Assembly: GCF_026914265.1 (NCBI RefSeq)
Contig: NC_069135.1
Coordinates: forward strand, 30,508,738-30,572,737
Length of the DNA: 64,000 nucleotides
Direction of reading: 5' to 3'
Source: Mya arenaria
Taxonomy: Eukaryota; Mollusca; Bivalvia; Myida; Myidae
Shown one piece after another: positions 22,803 to 34,450 of the stretch. Below the pieces are notes generated by a model that saw nothing but the letters and a program-made list of their open reading frames with translations, was not told the origin of the DNA and ran no database searches. Numbering within the stretch: the stretch's first letter is position 1; each line of letters starts with the position of its first letter. The position numbers were made by a program, and so were the translations under genes.

Positions 22803-22836
22803 TATGTAAAATGAGTTCAAACCCTGGCAGTCGTCT

Positions 22837-25800
22837 TTAATGATGGACACGGACATGAGTTTCAACTTCAACGCTGACATCAGCATTGTCATGGTGGTCA
22901 TCATCGTGGCTATGGCTGTCGTCATGGTGCTCATCGTGGTGGTCACCATCGTGGCTGTGGCTGTCGTCATGGTGACTATCGTGGTGGTGGTCATCATCAT
23001 GGCTGTGGCTGTCGTCATGGTGTCCATCATAGCTGTGGCTGTCGTCATGGTGTCCATCATGGCTGTGGCTGTCGTCATGGTGCTCATCGTGGTGGTCACC
23101 ATCATGGCTGTGGCTGTCGTCATGGTGACTATCGTGGTGGTGGTCATCATCATGGCTGTGGCTGTCGTCATGGTGTCCATCATGGCTGTGGCTGTCGTCA
23201 TGGTGTCCATCATGGCTGTGGCTGTCGTCATGGTGTCCATCATGGCTGTGGCTGTCGTCATGGTGCTTATCGTGGTGGTCATCATCATGGCTGTGGCTGT
23301 CGTCATGGTGTCCATCATGGCTGTGGCTGTCGTCATGGTGCTCATCATGGCTGTGGCTGTCGTAATGGTGTCCATCATGGCTGTGGCTGTCGTCATGGTG
23401 CTTATCGTGGTGGTCATCATCATGGCTGTGGCTGTCATCACTGCTGTGGCTCTCACTACTACTGCTGTGGCTGTCACTACTGCTGTGGCTGCCATGGTGG
23501 TCAGCTTGGTGACTATCGTGGTGGTTGTCATCATCATGGCTGTGGCTGTCGTCATGGTGCTTATCGTGGTGGTGGTCATCATCATGGCTGTGGCTGTCGT
23601 CATGGTGACTATCGTTGTGGTGGTCATCATCATGGCTGTGGCTGTCGTCATGGTGACTATCGTTGTGGTGGTCATCATCATGGCTGTGGCTGTCGTCATG
23701 GTGACTATCGTTGTGGTGGTCATCATCATGGCTGTGGCTGTCGTCATGGTGCTTATTGTGGTGGTGGTCATCATCATGGCTGTGGCTGTCGTCATGGTGC
23801 TTATCGTGGTGGTGGTCATCATCATGGCTGTGGCTGTCGTCATGGTGCTTGTCGTGGTGGTCATCATGGCTGTGGCTGTCATCACTGCTGTGGCTGTCAC
23901 TACTACTGCTGTGACTGTCACTACTGCTGTGGCTGCCATGGTGGTCAGCATGGTGACTATCGTGGTGGTGGTCATCATCATGGCTGTGGCTGTCGTCATG
24001 GTGACTATCGTGGTGGTCATCATCGTGGCTGTGGCTGTCGTCATGGTGCTTACCGTGGTGATGGTCATCATCGTGGCTGTGGCTGTCGTCATGGTGCTTA
24101 TCGTGGTGGTGGTCATCATCGTGGCTGTGGCTGTCGTCATGGTGCTTATCGTGGTGATGGTCATCATCGTGGCTGTGGCTGTCATCACTGCTGTGGCTGT
24201 CACTACTACTGCTGTGGCCGTCACTACTGCTGTGGCTGCCATGGTGGTCAGCATGGTGACTATCGTGGTGGTGGTCATCATCATGGCTGTGGCGGTCGTC
24301 ATGGTGCTTATCGTGGTGGTCATCATCATGGCTGTGGCTGTCGTCATGGTGACTATCGTGGTGGTCATCATCGTGGCTGTGGCTGTCGTCATGGTGCTTA
24401 TCGTGGTGATGGTCATCATCGTGGCTGTGGCTGTCGTCATGGTGCTTATCGTGGTGGTGGTCATCATCGTGACTGTGGCTGTCGTCATGGTGCATATCGT
24501 GGTGATGGTCATCATCGTGGCTGTGGCTGTCATCACTGCTGTGGCTGTCACTACTACTGCTGTGGCTGTCACTACTGCTGTGGCTGCCATGGTGGTCAGC
24601 ATGGTGACTATCGTGGTGGTGGTCATCATCATGGCTGTGGCTGTCGTCATGGTGCTTATCGTGGTGGTGGTCATCATGGCTGTGGCTGTCGCCATGGTGT
24701 TTATCGTAGTGGTGGTCATCATCATGGCTGTCGCCATGGTGCTTATCGTGGTGGTGGTGGTCATCATCATGGCTGTGGCTGTCGTTGTGGTGAGCCTCAT
24801 CGTGGTGATCATCATCGTGTTGTGTGTCGTTATGGTGCTCATCGCTGTGTCCATCATCGTGGTGTGTGTCGTTATGGTGTTCATCATCACCTGTTAACAT
24901 GTATGAATATACAGAGTAACTTTCTGAGTATAAGAATGGGTTTATGAAGGAAGGACACGAAAGACAACACTTACACGTTCCATAAATACTAATAAATTGT
25001 CATCTTATAATGTTAATGACATAATTGAAGTGTTTTAAAGGCATCATCTGAACGAGTTGCGTGTGTGTAGATTTGTTTTGGGTAAAAACCTTATCGATAC
25101 AAATTTAACAATAAAGAGGCCTTAAAATATTACAACATAGACTGAACGTCTTATTTCCGTTGACTTAATAAAGAGCTAATCTATACACTGTAATAACTGC
25201 ATGCGTACTGTATTTTCGATCATTTAATAAACATATAAGTAGTAAACACATACCTTCAAAGGACACAACAATTATATAAGGGTACCATATTCTCAAGGCT
25301 AACATTTTCAACTTAGTGGTTTGTTTTCGAATTTTTTACAGCAAATACTTTAAAAACAACCAAACTATTTTTTCTTATCAAATGTTTTATTAGCTATCTG
25401 AGAACAAGCTCAATTTTGGGTGAGATTCTTTAAATGTCAAGAGGGGCGTGAGTTAAAGCTCCGCTCTCATATTTAAGTTCAAAAAATGATGTTTTATGCA
25501 TTTTTCTTAAACCGTTTGTAACGGTTTAAGCCATAAAACATTAAATTTCGAAGGGAAATATGAAAATCTGCGATCTGATTTTTTGTCAGCAATCTTATAT
25601 CATTGGTTTGCAGATATGTACGCAAACAATTATTTTTTCCAAGACAAAACATAATAAAAAGTTGTAAAAACTGTATATCTGTGAGACAAATTTTGAATTT
25701 TGAGGTAACGTTCCACAGGAGTTTATTTAAATCAAAACGTGGTTCTATAATAACTGTTTGACACCTTAGAACGGTCTACGATTAAATTAAATAACTCACC

Positions 25801-27260
25801 TAAAGCATTATCAGCAGATCTCCTCCGCCTGGTTGGCTTGGCGGCTACCATGGCAACCAGCAAAAGGCCGGCGACCAAAAGAATTAATCCGCGTCCCATT
25901 CTGTCTAGGTCTGAAAGAAAGTTTCTCAATAAATTATTATTAAAAAAATCAATGAGATATTCAAATTGTGTGTAAGTACCTTGACTAAAACCGCTTAATC
26001 AAACAGTCGCCTAAACTAATTATACACCTACGACGCCTTTAAATTCATTTTATTCTGGTTTATTGAAGCTATAGGACGCTGTAAGACCGATTCTGAGAAT
26101 ACAAAGTGGGCGTAATCGTTCAATAATTTAATGTTAATAATACTGCATGGGCAATGACAACGAACAGTTTCAAGTCTGAGTTCAGACTCAGGTGACAAAA
26201 CTGCAAATCTTTATTCTATTTTAACTTTGCATCATGTTGAGAATTGATGATTACATTTGCTTAATTATATTTCTAAATGTACAATTATTTACATATACAT
26301 GTGTATGCAAAATGAATGGAATAAGGTTGATTTATAGAAATTTATTTAAAGAGCTTTGCATGAATCTGAGCCTAGACTCGGACTTGAGACTGTTCGTAAA
26401 CATGGTTCTAGGTTTAGCGCTAAATTTCGCAGCCCATTAAGACATTTAGTGTGCTTGTTAAAGATGCGCTCTTACTTCCAAATAAGATTTACCACAATTA
26501 ATACTATTGTTTTCATATTCCAAAAAGGATTGACAAATGTCGAAAACAATTGTTCTTACGAAAGATACCGAGTTTAATTTGAAAGAAATGTGCAACACGG
26601 TATTTCTACCTTATGGGACTATAGTAGATCACAGTAAATCTTGAAGCTTTCACAAATCATTTAATATTTTTGCGTTTTCTGTTGTTAAATACAGGGTTAC
26701 ATCCTGGTTGTCAGTAATATTTTTTTTCCATAAATGCATTATTTAGTAGGTAGTTAAAGGTTTATCAGTCAAAATTGATGTTTGTTATACATGTGTATTG
26801 ATTTTGAATAAGAGTGTCACTTTAAGTATCCCTTTATTCAACAAGCGGACGAAGTTTTACTTGAGATTGCAAGAACCTCTCAAATACTGAGTCGAGAGCA
26901 ATGAGCAAACAAAAACAAGATTTTTTTTTATATTACCCATCAATATAAAAAATGCAATTGATTGGTTCCAGTTGGTTGAACATTTTACACCCAGTCAGTT
27001 ATTTAGTGTCTAATTATATGATAAAATCTCAGCATCCAGATTTTAAAAAATATATTTGCATAAAACAGAACTAAATCAAGTAATCAATTAAAATTAAACG
27101 AACCACACTTTTCTTATCATAACGATACTTGAACAATAACATGCATGTATTGAAATCACGAAACAAAATATTAACTTACAAGTTCTCGTTCGTTACGGAG
27201 TCCAAGCAAAATGTGTTGCGAGTTACTCTGTATCAGACGGAGGTAGAACAAGAGTGTATG
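22837..27260 (-). CDS. Secreted His/Asp/Ser-rich repeat protein, 717 aa, with a noncoding first exon
   Basis: Minus-strand exons: noncoding about 27258-27180 (donor TT|GTAAGT); 25910-25800 (acceptor TTTCAG; ATG at 25899; donor TTTAG|GTGAGT); 24890-22837 (acceptor TTAACAG). The coding exons join in frame in phase 1 (..DNAL-G-DDEHH). Residues 1-20 are a signal peptide (LILLVAGLLLVAMVAA), followed by KPTRRRRS, a possible furin-type site. Residues 34-700 are almost only H, D, S with some K, G, E, N, built on units such as SHSHDDDHHHDKHHDD. A Ser-rich block (HHGSHSSSDSHSSSSDS) recurs four times, giving a higher-order repeat. The C-terminus is a short non-repeat tail (NADVSVEVETHVRVHH). No SOD domain is visible. 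A metal-ion-binding extracellular role (zinc, copper or calcium) is inferred from composition. The exon is open in other frames on both strands because of its repeat; those frames are shadows. Confidence 0.85.
22846..24850 (-). repeat. Coding tandem repeat of the His/Asp-rich exon
   Basis: The DNA repeat is built on GTGGCTGTGGCTGTCGTCATGG-like units (plus-strand reading; shown only in part) with four Ser-block insertions near 23441, 23891, 24190 and 24540, spaced about 450, 300 and 350 bp apart. Unit lengths are multiples of three, so the frame is kept despite copy-number change. Expect length polymorphism. Confidence 0.85.
26565..26830 (-). repeat. Dispersed repeat of about 270 bp (copy 2 of 3)
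   Basis: The reverse complement of the repeat at 3529-3842, with AATAAGAGTGTCACTTTAAG at its end near 26826. Lies in the first intron of the His/Asp-rich gene. Confidence 0.6.
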
Positions 27261-27282
27261 CCGTGTGCCGAGACTCGCAAGT

Positions 27283-27290
27283 CTTTTATA
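27283..27290 (-). promoter_or_regulatory. TATA box of the His/Asp-rich protein gene
   Basis: TATAAAAG on the minus strand, about 105 bp upstream of the strong splice donor of the noncoding first exon. Transcription would start near 27258. A TATA box suits a highly or tissue-specifically expressed secreted product. Confidence 0.55.
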
Positions 27291-27653
27291 CCTAGGTTCT
27301 TGACCTAGACTCCGAAATGAATTCCAACCAGACAAAAACACTTCAAAACCGCTGAGTAGTCAAAGTAATTACGGAACATTTTGTGGACAAGTTATTTGCC
27401 TGTACTCTAGCAAGAAAAAAGTAGGTCCTGGCTGAGTGGTTTGGGTGATGTTTGACATTCGGCAAAGTTTTAACATAAAAAATATCAGCCAAAAATTGAA
27501 TCGGGTCAACCCCCGTCCAGAAACAAGCAGCTCTCTTTAATTTTTTACAGCTGCAAAGCATCTTTTTGAGATAAGAACATTGGAAAACGTATCATAACAT
27601 TATTTTCGCGACAACATTTAAAGATTCAGCACAATTTCGTTTTTTTTGTCCAG

Positions 27654-27900
27654 TGGCTGTATTCATAAAGCCCCTTAGAGAAAGTGTGCAGTTAGTGAAA
27701 ACTATTTTGTGTTTTCTAAGATCCATTTAAAGAAAACTAACACTTATTTACACCAATGGTATTGAAAAAAATACACAAAAAAAAGATCCAAATAATAAAG
27801 GCATATGAACAAATTTGATGAAAAATTGAGGATATTGTTAACAATTAGAAAAAAACAACATTGTTGAATATGTTCACTCAGAAGCTTTATGAATACAGAC
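27654..27900. mobile_element. MITE of about 247 bp with inverted ends
   Basis: GGCTGTATTCATAAAGC at 27655 and GCTTTATGAATACAG ending near 27899 are inverted copies. The interior is AT-rich and noncoding. It lies about 400 bp upstream of the His/Asp-rich gene promoter. Confidence 0.6.
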
Positions 27901-28032
27901 CAAGATTTAACAGCAACCCCTTATTTTCATGGGCGTCGGAATCGCCATAAAACAGGAAATCCAAATAACTTATATTGTAAAAGTACTTACTGGTACTATA
28001 CAAGAATCTTGTAAATAAAAATGGCATTGGAT

Positions 28033-31000
28033 GTATAGTTCAAGGTGAGTTCTCGTTTGTGTAGTTCTAGGTGAGTTCCCGTTTGTGTAGTTCTAGGTGA
28101 GTTCCCGTTTGTGTAGTTCTAGGTGAGTTCTTGTTTGTGTAGTTCTAGGTGAGTTCTCGTTTGTGTAGTTCAAGGTGAGTTCTCGTTTGTGTAGTTCTAG
28201 GTGAGTTCCCGTTTGTGTAGTTCTAGGTGAGTTCTCTTTTGTGTAGTTCTAGGTGAGTTCTCGTTTGTGTAGTTCTAGGTGAGTTCTCGTTTGTGTAGTT
28301 CTAGGTGAGTTTTCGTTTGTATAGTTCTAGGTGAGTTCTCGTTTGTGTAGTCCTAGGTGAGTTCTCGTTTGTGCAGTTCAATGTGAGTTCTCGTTTGTGT
28401 AGTTCTAGGTGAGTTCTCGTTTGTGTAGTTCTAGGTGAGTTCTCTTTTGTGAAGTTCTAGGTGAGTTCCCGTTTGTGTAGTTCTAGGTGAGTTCTCGTTT
28501 GTGTAGTTCTAGGTGAGTTCCCGATAGTGTAGTTCTAGGTGAGTTCTCTTTTGTGAAGTTCTAGGTGAGTTCCCGTTTGTGTAGTTCCATGTGAGTTCCC
28601 GTTTGTGTAGTTCTAGGTGAGTTCTCGTTTGTGTAGTTCTAGGTGAGTTCTCGTTTGTGTAGTTCTAGGTGAGTTCTCGTTTGTGTAGTTCTATGTGAGT
28701 TCTCAATTGTGTAGTTCTAGGTGAGTTCTCGTTCGTGTAGTTCTAGGTGAGTTCTCGTTTGTATAGTTCTAGGTGAGTTCTCGTTTGTGTAGTCCTAGGT
28801 GAGTTCTCGTTTGTGCAGTTCTAGGTGAGTTCTCGTTTGTGTAGTTCTAGGTGAGTTCTCGTTTGTGTAGTTCTAGGTGAGTTCCTGTTTGTCTAGTTCT
28901 AGGTGAGTTCTTGTTTGTGTAGTTCTAGGTGAGTTCTCGTTTGTGAAGTTCTAGGTGAGTTCCCGTTTATGTAGTTCTAGGTGGGTTCCCGATTGTGTAG
29001 TTCTAGGTGAGTTCTCTTTTGTGTAGTTCTATGCGAGTTCCCGTTTGTGTAATTCTAGGTGAGTTCTTGTTTGTGTAGTTTTAGGTGAGTTCTCGTTTGT
29101 GTAGTTCTAGGTGAGTTCCCGTTTGTGTAGTTCTAGGTGAGTTCTTGTTTGTGTAGTTCTAGGTGAGTTCTCGTTTGTGAAGTTCTATGTGAGTTCCCGT
29201 TTGTGTAGTTCTAGATGAGTTCCCGTTTGTGTATTTCGCGTTTGTATAGTTCTCGTTGAGTTTCCGTTTGTGTAGTTTTATGCGAGTAATTGTTTGTGTA
29301 GTTCTAGGTGAGTTGTCTTTTTTGTATATTTGGATGGGTTCTTGATTGTATAGTTCTAGGCGAGGTGTTGTTTGTGTAGTTTTAGGTGAGGTCTCGTTTG
29401 TGTAGTTTTAGGTGAGGTCTCGTTTGTGTAGTTTTAGGTGAGGTCTTGTTTGTGTAGTTCTACGGGAGTCTCGGTTGTGTAGTTTTAGGTGAGTTCTCGT
29501 TTGTGTAGATCAGGTGAGTTGTCATTTGTGTAGATAAGGTGAGTTTTCGTTTGTGTAGATAAGGTCAGTTGTCGTTTGTTTAGTTTTAGGTGAGTTTTCA
29601 TTTGTTTAGGTTTAGGTGAGTTTTCATTTGTGTAGATAAGGTGAGTTCTCGTTTGTGTAGATAAGGTGAGTTCTCGTTTGTGTTGTTTTAGGTGAGTTGT
29701 CGTTTGTGTTGTTTTAGGTGAGTTGTCGTTTGTGTTGTTTTAGGTGAGTTGTCGTTTGTGTTGTTTTAGGTGAGTTTTCATTTGTTTAGTTTTAGGTGAG
29801 TTCTCGTTTGTGTAGATAAGGTGAGTTCTCGTTTGTGTAGATAAGGTGAGTTGTCGTTTGTGTTGTTTTAGGTGAGTTGTCGTTTGTGTTGTTTTAGGTG
29901 AGTTGTCGTTTGTGTAGTTTTAGGTGAGTTCTCGTTTGTGTAGTTTTAGGTAAGTTGTCGTTTGTGTAGTTTTTGGTGAGTTGTCGTTTGTGTGGTTTTA
30001 GGTGAGTTGTCGTTTGAGTAGTTTTAGGTGAGTTGTCGTTTGTGTAGTTTTAGGTGAGTTCCCGTTTGTGTAGTTTTAGGTGAGTTGTCTTTTGTGTAGT
30101 TTTAGGTTAGTTCCCGTTTGTGTAGTTTTAGGTGAGTTGTCGTTTGTGTAGTTTTGATGTGAGTTGTTGTTTGTGTAGTTTTAGGTGAGTTGTCGTTTGT
30201 GTAGTTTAAGGTGAGTTTTCGTTTGTGTAGTTTTAGGTGAGTTTTCGTTTGTGTAGTTTTAGGTGAGTTGTCGTTTGTGTAGTTTTAGGTGAGTTGTCGT
30301 TTGTGTAGTTTTAGGTGAGTTGTCGTTTGTGTAATTTTAGGTGAGTTGTCGTTTGTGCAGTTCTAGGTGAGTTGTCGTTTGTGTAGTTTTAGGTGAGTTG
30401 TCGTTTGTGTAGTTTTAGGTGAGTTGTTGTTTGTGTAGTTTTAGGGAAGTTTTCGTTTGTGTAGTTTTAGGTGAGTTGTCGTTTGTGTAGTTTTAGGTGA
30501 GTTGTCGTTTGTGTAGTTTTAGGTGAGTTGTTGTTTGTGTAGTTTTAGGTGAGTTGTTGTTTGTGTAGTCTTAGGTGAGTTGTCGTTTGTGTAGTTTTAG
30601 GTGAATTGCCGTTTGTGCAGTTTTAGGTGAGTTGTTGTTTGTGTAGTTTTAGGTGAGTTGTCGTTTGTGTAGTTTTGATGTGAGTTGTTGTTTGTGTAGT
30701 TTTAGGTGAGTTGTCGTTTGTGTAGTTCTAGGTGAGTTGTTGTTTGTGTAGTTTTAGGTGAGTTGTCGTTTGTGTAGTTTTGATGTGAGTTGTTGTTTGT
30801 GTAGTTTTAGGTGAGTTGTCGTTTGTGTAGTTCTAGGTGAGTTGTTGTTTGTGTAGTTTTAGGTGAGTTGTCGTTTGTGTAGTTTTAGGTGAGTTGTCGT
30901 TTGTGTAGTTTTAGGTGAGTTGTCGTTTGTGTAGTTTTAGGTGAGTTGTCGTTTGTGTAGTTTTAGGTGAGTTGTCGTTTGTGTAGTTTTAGGTGAGTTG

Positions 31001-33990
31001 TCGTTTGTGTAGTTTTAGGTGAGTTGTTGTTTGTGTAGTTTTAGGTGAGTTGTTGTTTGTGTAGTTCTAGGTGAGTTGTTGTTTGTGTTGTTTTAAGTAA
31101 GTTGTCGTTTGTGTAGTTTTAGGTGAATTGTCGTTTGTGAAGTTTTAGGTAAGTTGTCGTTTGTGTAGTTTTAGGTGAGTTGTTGTTTGTGTAGTTTTAG
31201 GTGAGTTCTCGTTTGTGTAGTTTTAGGTGTATTGTCGTTTGTGTAGTTTTAGGTAAGTTGTCGTTTGTGTAGTTTTAGGTGAGTTGTTGTTTGTGTAGTT
31301 TTAGGTGAGTTCTCGTTTGTGTAGTTTTAGGTGAATTGTCGTTTGTGTAGTTTTAGGTGAATTGTCGTTTGTGTAGTTTTATTTGAGTTGTCGTTTGTGT
31401 AGTTTTAGGTGAGTTGTTGTTTGTGTAGTTTTAGGTGAGTTCTCGTTTTTGTAGTTTTAGGTAAGTTGTTGTTTGTGTAGTTTTAGGTGAGTTCTCGTTT
31501 GTGTAGTTTTAGGTGAGTTGTCGTTTGTGAAGTTTTAGGTGAGTTGTTGTTTGTGTAGTTTTAGTTGAGTTGTCGTTTTTGTAGTTTTAGTTGAGTTGTC
31601 GTTTGTGTAGTTTTAGGTGAGTTGTTGTTTGTGTAGTTTTAGTTGATTTGTCGTTTTTGTAGTTTTAGGTGAGTTGTTGTTTGTGTAGTTTTAGGTGAGT
31701 TGTCGTTTTTGTAGTTTTAGTTGAGTTGTCGTTTGTGTAGTTTTAGTTGAGTTGTCGTTTGTGTAGTTTTAGTTGAGTTGTCGTTTGTGTTGTTTTAGGT
31801 GAGTTGTCGTTTGTGTTGTTTTAGGTGAGTTGTCGTTTGTGTAGTTTTAGGTGAGTTGTTGTTTGTGTAGTTTTAGGTGAGTTGTCGTTTGTGTAGTTTT
31901 CGGTGAGTTGTTGTTTGTGTAGTTTTAGGTGAGTTGTCATTTTTGTAGTTTTATTTGAGTTGTCGTTTGTGTAGTTTTAGTTGAGTTGTCGTTTGTGCAG
32001 TTCTAGGTGAGTTGTCGTTTGTGTAGTTTTAGGTGAGTTGTTGTTTGTGTAGTTTTAGTTGAGTTGTCGTTTGTGAAGTTTTAGGTGAATTGTCGTTTGT
32101 GTAGTTTTAGGTGAATTGTCGTTTGTGTAGTTTTAGGTGAATTGTCGTTTGTGTAGTTTTAGGTGAATTGTCGTTTGTGTAGTTTTAGGTGAATTGTCGT
32201 TTGTGTAGTTTTAGGTGAATTGTCGTTTGTGTAGTTTTAGGTAAGTTGTCGTTTGTGTAGTTTTAGGTGAGTTTTCGTTTGTGTTGTTTTAGGTGAGTTG
32301 TTGTTTGTGTAGTTTTAGGTGAGTTCTCGTTTGTGTAGTTTTAGGTGAATTGTCGTTTGTGAAGTTTTAGGTAAGTTGTCGTTTGTGTAGTTTTAGGTGA
32401 GTTGTTGTTTGTGTAGTTTTAGGTGAGTTCTCGTTTGTGTAGTTTTAGGTGAATTCTCGTTTGTGTAGTTTTAGGTAAGTTGTCGTTTGTGTAGTTTTAG
32501 GTGAGTTGTTGTTTGTGTAGTTTTAGGTGAGTTCTCGTTTGTGTAGTTTTAGGTAAGTTGTCGTTTGTGTAGTTTTAGGTGAGTTGTTGTTTGTGTAGTT
32601 TTAGGTAAGTTGTCGTTTGTGTAGTTTTAGGTAAGTTGTCGTTTGTGTAGTTTTAGGTGAGTTGTTGTTTGTGTAGTTTTAGGTGAGTTCTCGTTTGTGT
32701 AGTTTTAGGTAAGTTGTCGTTTGTGTAGTTTTAGGTGAGTTGTTGTTTGTGTAGTTTTAGGTGAGTTGTTGTTTGTGTAGTTTTAGGTGAGTTCTCGTTT
32801 GTGTAGTTTTAGGTGAGTTGTTGTTTGTGTAGTTTTAGGTAAGTTGTCGTTTGTGTAGTTTTAGGTGAGTTGTTGTTTGTGTAGTTTTAGGTAAGTTGTC
32901 GTTTGTGTAGTTTTAGGTAAGTTGTCGTTTGTGTAGTTTTAGGTGAGTTGTTGTTTGTGTAGTTTTAGGTAAGTTGTCGTTTGTGTAGTTTTAGGTGAGT
33001 TGTCGTTTGTGTAGTTTTAGGTAAGTTGTCGTTTGTGTAGTTTTAGGTAAGTTGTCGTTTGAGTAGTTTTAGTTGAGTTGTTGTTTGTGTAGTTTTAGGT
33101 GAGTTTTCGTTTGTGTAGTTTTAGGTGAATTGTCGTTTGTGTAGTTTTAGGTGAATTGTCGTTTGTGTAGTTTTAGGTAAGTTGTCGTTTGTGTAGTTTT
33201 AGGTGAGTTGTTGTTTGTGTAGTTTTAGGTAAGTTGTCGTTTGTGTAGTTTTAGGTGAGTTGTCGTTTGTGTAGTTTTAGGTAAGTTGTCGTTTGTGTAG
33301 TTTTAGGTAAGTTGTCGTTTGAGTAGTTTTAGGTGAGTTGTTGTTTGTGTAGTTTTAGGTGAGTTCTCGTTTGTGTAGTTTTAGGTGAATTGTCGTTTGT
33401 GAAGTTTTAGGTAAGTTGTCGTTTGTGTAGTTTTAGGTGAGTTGGTGTTTGTGTAGTTTTAGGTAAGTTGTCGTTTGTGTAGTTTTAGGTGAGTTGTCGT
33501 TTGTGTAGTTCTAGGTGAGTTGTCGTTTGTGTAGTTCTAGGTGAGTTGTTGTTTGTGTAGTTTTAGGTGAGTTGTTGTTTGTGTAGTTTTAGGTGAGTTG
33601 TCGTTTGTGTAGTTTTAGGTGAGTTGTCGTTTGTGTAGTTTTAGGTAAGTTGTCGTTTGTGTAGTTTTAGGTAAGTTGTCCGTTGAGTAGTTTTAGTTGA
33701 GTTGTTGTTTGTGTAGTTTTAGGTGAGTTTTCGTTTGTGTTGTTTTAGGTGAGTTTTCGTTTGTGTTGTTTTAGGTGAGTTGTTGTTTGTGTAGTTCTTG
33801 GTGAGTTCTCGTTTTTGCAGCTCAAGATAAGTTCTCGTCTGTGTAGATGTAGCTGAGTTGTCGTTTTTTGTAGTTTCCTGCTTTTGTAGTTTAAGGTAAG
33901 TTGTTGTTTGTGTAATTCTTGTGTGTTTTCGTTTGTTTCAAGGCGAGTTTTTGTTCATGTATTTCTACGTGAGAGATCGTTTGTGTAGTT
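28033..33990 (+). repeat. 6-kb minisatellite of 26-bp units (about 229 copies)
   Basis: Head-to-tail units starting GTGAGTT(C/G)TCGTTTG and ending TGTAGTT(C/T)TAG. Two zones are clear. At 28033-29250 most units carry TTCTAG and GAGTTCTCG/CCCG. From about 29680 to 33760 most carry TTTTAG and GAGTTGTCG/TTG, often GTAAGTT. Between them (29250-29680) units are irregular (for example GTAGATAAG). From 32200 to 33700 there is a higher-order repeat: the rare variant TTTGAGTAG recurs at 33061 and 33321, exactly ten units (260 bp) apart, within matching unit series. Most units hold the splice-like string TTTTAG|GTGAGT or TTTTAG|GTAAGT on the plus strand. No open frame of note. Confidence 0.95.
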
Positions 33991-34450
33991 TTAGCTCGTT
34001 TAGTTTAAGTTTTGTAGGTCTTTTTGTACATGACTAGTTTTATGCAGGCCTTGAATGTATATTGTTTATTTGCACAGGGCTTGCTTCTGCATGGCTTGTA
34101 TAATGTAGACTTTAAATGTTTATGTCTTTCGCATAGGTGGCCGCGTATAAAATATGCTTTAATTGTATTGGTATAGTTTTCTGTAAGCATTTTTTTAGTT
34201 TGTATAGATATTGTTTGAATTGTTTTTGTATGCCTTGTTTTAATATATAATTTGTTTGTAGTAGTTGTGTTATCTTTGCAGACAAGGTCTGTATTGATTT
34301 GGATGTATTTGCCTTGTTTCCTGCAGGCCATGTTTGTTGAGTGTTTGTATTTTTTTTCTGTAGGCCTTGTTTGTATAAATTTTGTTTGTATTAGTCTTGT
34401 TTTCTGTAGGTATTGTATGTATAGGTTTTATTTCTATTTGTCTTGTTCAC
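33991..34450 (+). repeat. Degenerate T/G-rich tail of the minisatellite
   Basis: The 26-bp period fades, and looser motifs such as CTTGTTT(C/T)CTG(C/T)AGG(C/T) recur about every 50 bp near 34310-34410. Probably an older, diverged array. The small open frames on both strands are low-complexity. Confidence 0.45.

Noticed and set aside
22840-24897. A 685-residue plus-strand open frame rich in Val, Ile, Ala and Met, and a 713-residue minus-strand Met/Thr frame
   Set aside because: Both are shadows of the coding repeat. The repeat units are multiples of three without stops in several frames. Only the His/Asp frame connects by proper splice sites to a signal-peptide exon.
25501-25545. Short inverted pair AAACCGTTT..AAACGGTTT as a regulatory stem
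   Set aside because: Too short, in an AT-rich intron; expected by chance.
28033-33990. Telomeric or centromeric satellite
   Set aside because: The 26-bp unit is not telomere-like, the array is only 6 kb and is flanked by single-copy genes, so an interstitial minisatellite is the better reading.
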